In this document: one piece after another, positions 63,615-64,000 of the stretch
How positions within the stretch are numbered: position 1 is the stretch's first letter
Layout of the letters: each line of letters begins with the position of its first letter
Assembly (NCBI GenBank): GCA_022509205.1
Contig: JAFLTR010000004.1
Span: forward strand, 25,049-89,048
DNA from: Muribaculaceae bacterium
Lineage (GTDB): Bacteria; Bacteroidota; Bacteroidia; Bacteroidales; Muribaculaceae
Length of the DNA stretch: 64,000 bases
Direction: 5' to 3'
Made by a program: the position numbers and the translations under genes
The notes under the pieces: model-generated
The model's database searches: none
What the model saw: only the letters and a program-made list of their open reading frames with translations
What the model was told of the DNA's origin: nothing

Positions 63615-64000
63615 ACTTTGTTGGTTTTTGGTTAGTTAATAAGCTACCACACTTCTCCCGAAATATGATAGCTATGGTTTTCTCCTAAATTTTTCTTGAC
63701 CTCTTATCGCAACCCTTTTATCAGAGGGATGCGGATTTTTTACCTGTTACCTGTTTTAACTTTTACACCGATTTATCTGTTTTTACACATTTTATTAAAA
63801 TTTTTGTTAAAAAAGATAAACTTCGGGATTGCAAAATTATAATTTTTTGTTCAATAATATTAACAAACTATGTTTTTTAACATATTGAATGTTTAAAAAT
63901 TAAGCTATTTGATATAAAAAAATTCACCCCTACTTCAACCATAAAATTATTTTTATGATATAAATTTGTCAAATATAATTTTCAAAATAAAGGGTAATTA
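63615..64000. other. Upstream region of the second susC (386 nt, runs to window end)
   Basis: AT-rich, no ORF. A TAATTTTG box on the minus strand (63832-63839) would imply a leader of about 210 nt. A hairpin-forming repeat TATGTT-TTTT-AACATA lies at 63869-63884 inside a longer TTCAAT...ATTGAA pair, upstream of that box. The 29-bp fructan element is not present here. Confidence 0.45.

Noticed and set aside
1-64000. CRISPR arrays, tRNA, rRNA and insertion sequences
   Set aside because: No regularly spaced repeats, cloverleaf-like sequence, rRNA segments or transposase ORFs were seen on reading.

Overview
The window reads as chromosomal DNA of a Bacteroidales member, most likely Muribaculaceae or a close relative. 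This is inferred from SusC/SusD pairs, a hybrid two-component system (HTCS), DUF4271 and DUF2723 proteins, PorW- and PorE-like lipoproteins, Bacteroidota-type promoters (TTTG, about 20 nt, TAnnTTTG) and the near absence of Shine-Dalgarno sites. No rRNA, tRNA, CRISPR array or insertion sequence was seen.

Layout. 1-2.4 kb: GTPases era and der, ending in a strong terminator. 2.6-6.9 kb: a small membrane protein, then mgtE-mutS on the minus strand. 7-10 kb: a large PorW/SprE-like TPR lipoprotein. 10.1-14.2 kb: a fructan catabolic operon (periplasmic GH32, sugar MFS transporter, fructokinase). 14.2-21.9 kb: housekeeping and envelope genes (nadK, a CBS protein, pdxJ, an exbB/tolQ homologue, a DUF2723 membrane protein, a NodB-type deacetylase). 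22.0-30.0 kb: the outer-membrane fructan operon (susC, susD, a SusE-position DUF4960-like lipoprotein, a surface GH32). 30.3-35.9 kb: a receiver/PPDK-N fusion, hemD, DUF4271 and an NAD-dependent epimerase. 36.2-38.9 kb: an HTCS with a periplasmic sugar-binding sensor of the BT1754 type. 39-44.7 kb: an acetate CoA-transferase divergent from miaB-MFS-queA. 44.7-46 kb: an AT-rich patch with an orphan ORF6N gene. 46-50.7 kb: a polysaccharide export operon (SLBB protein, Wzz, M23 peptidase). 50.8-55.2 kb: a degenerate ApgM-like protein, then ftsY-rimO-menF. 55.3-58.4 kb: an outer-membrane protein and a PorE-like TPR/propeller/OmpA lipoprotein. 58.5-63.6 kb: a second, enzyme-free susC-susD pair.

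Main result. The two fructan operons and the HTCS are separated by unrelated housekeeping genes over about 28 kb, yet the two fructan promoters share a 29-bp element (24/29 identical). It contains a TTTTATA half-site repeated 21 bp apart, sits 20 or 21 nt upstream of a TAnnTTTG -7 box, and in both cases the -7 box ends exactly 30 nt before the ATG. Neither promoter has a good -33 box. I read this as the operator of the fructose-sensing HTCS, which would make the locus one dispersed regulon. The pathway would be: surface GH32 cuts levan or a similar fructan, SusCD and the SusE-position protein bind and import the oligosaccharides, the periplasmic GH32 releases fructose, the MFS carrier imports it, fructokinase phosphorylates it, and the HTCS senses periplasmic fructose.

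Other points of interest are overlapping face-to-face promoters between the CoA-transferase and miaB, an ApgM-family protein that has lost its metal ligands, a receiver/ATP-grasp fusion without phosphotransfer domains, and the second SusCD pair of unknown substrate. All functional assignments come from reading motifs; no database search was run.
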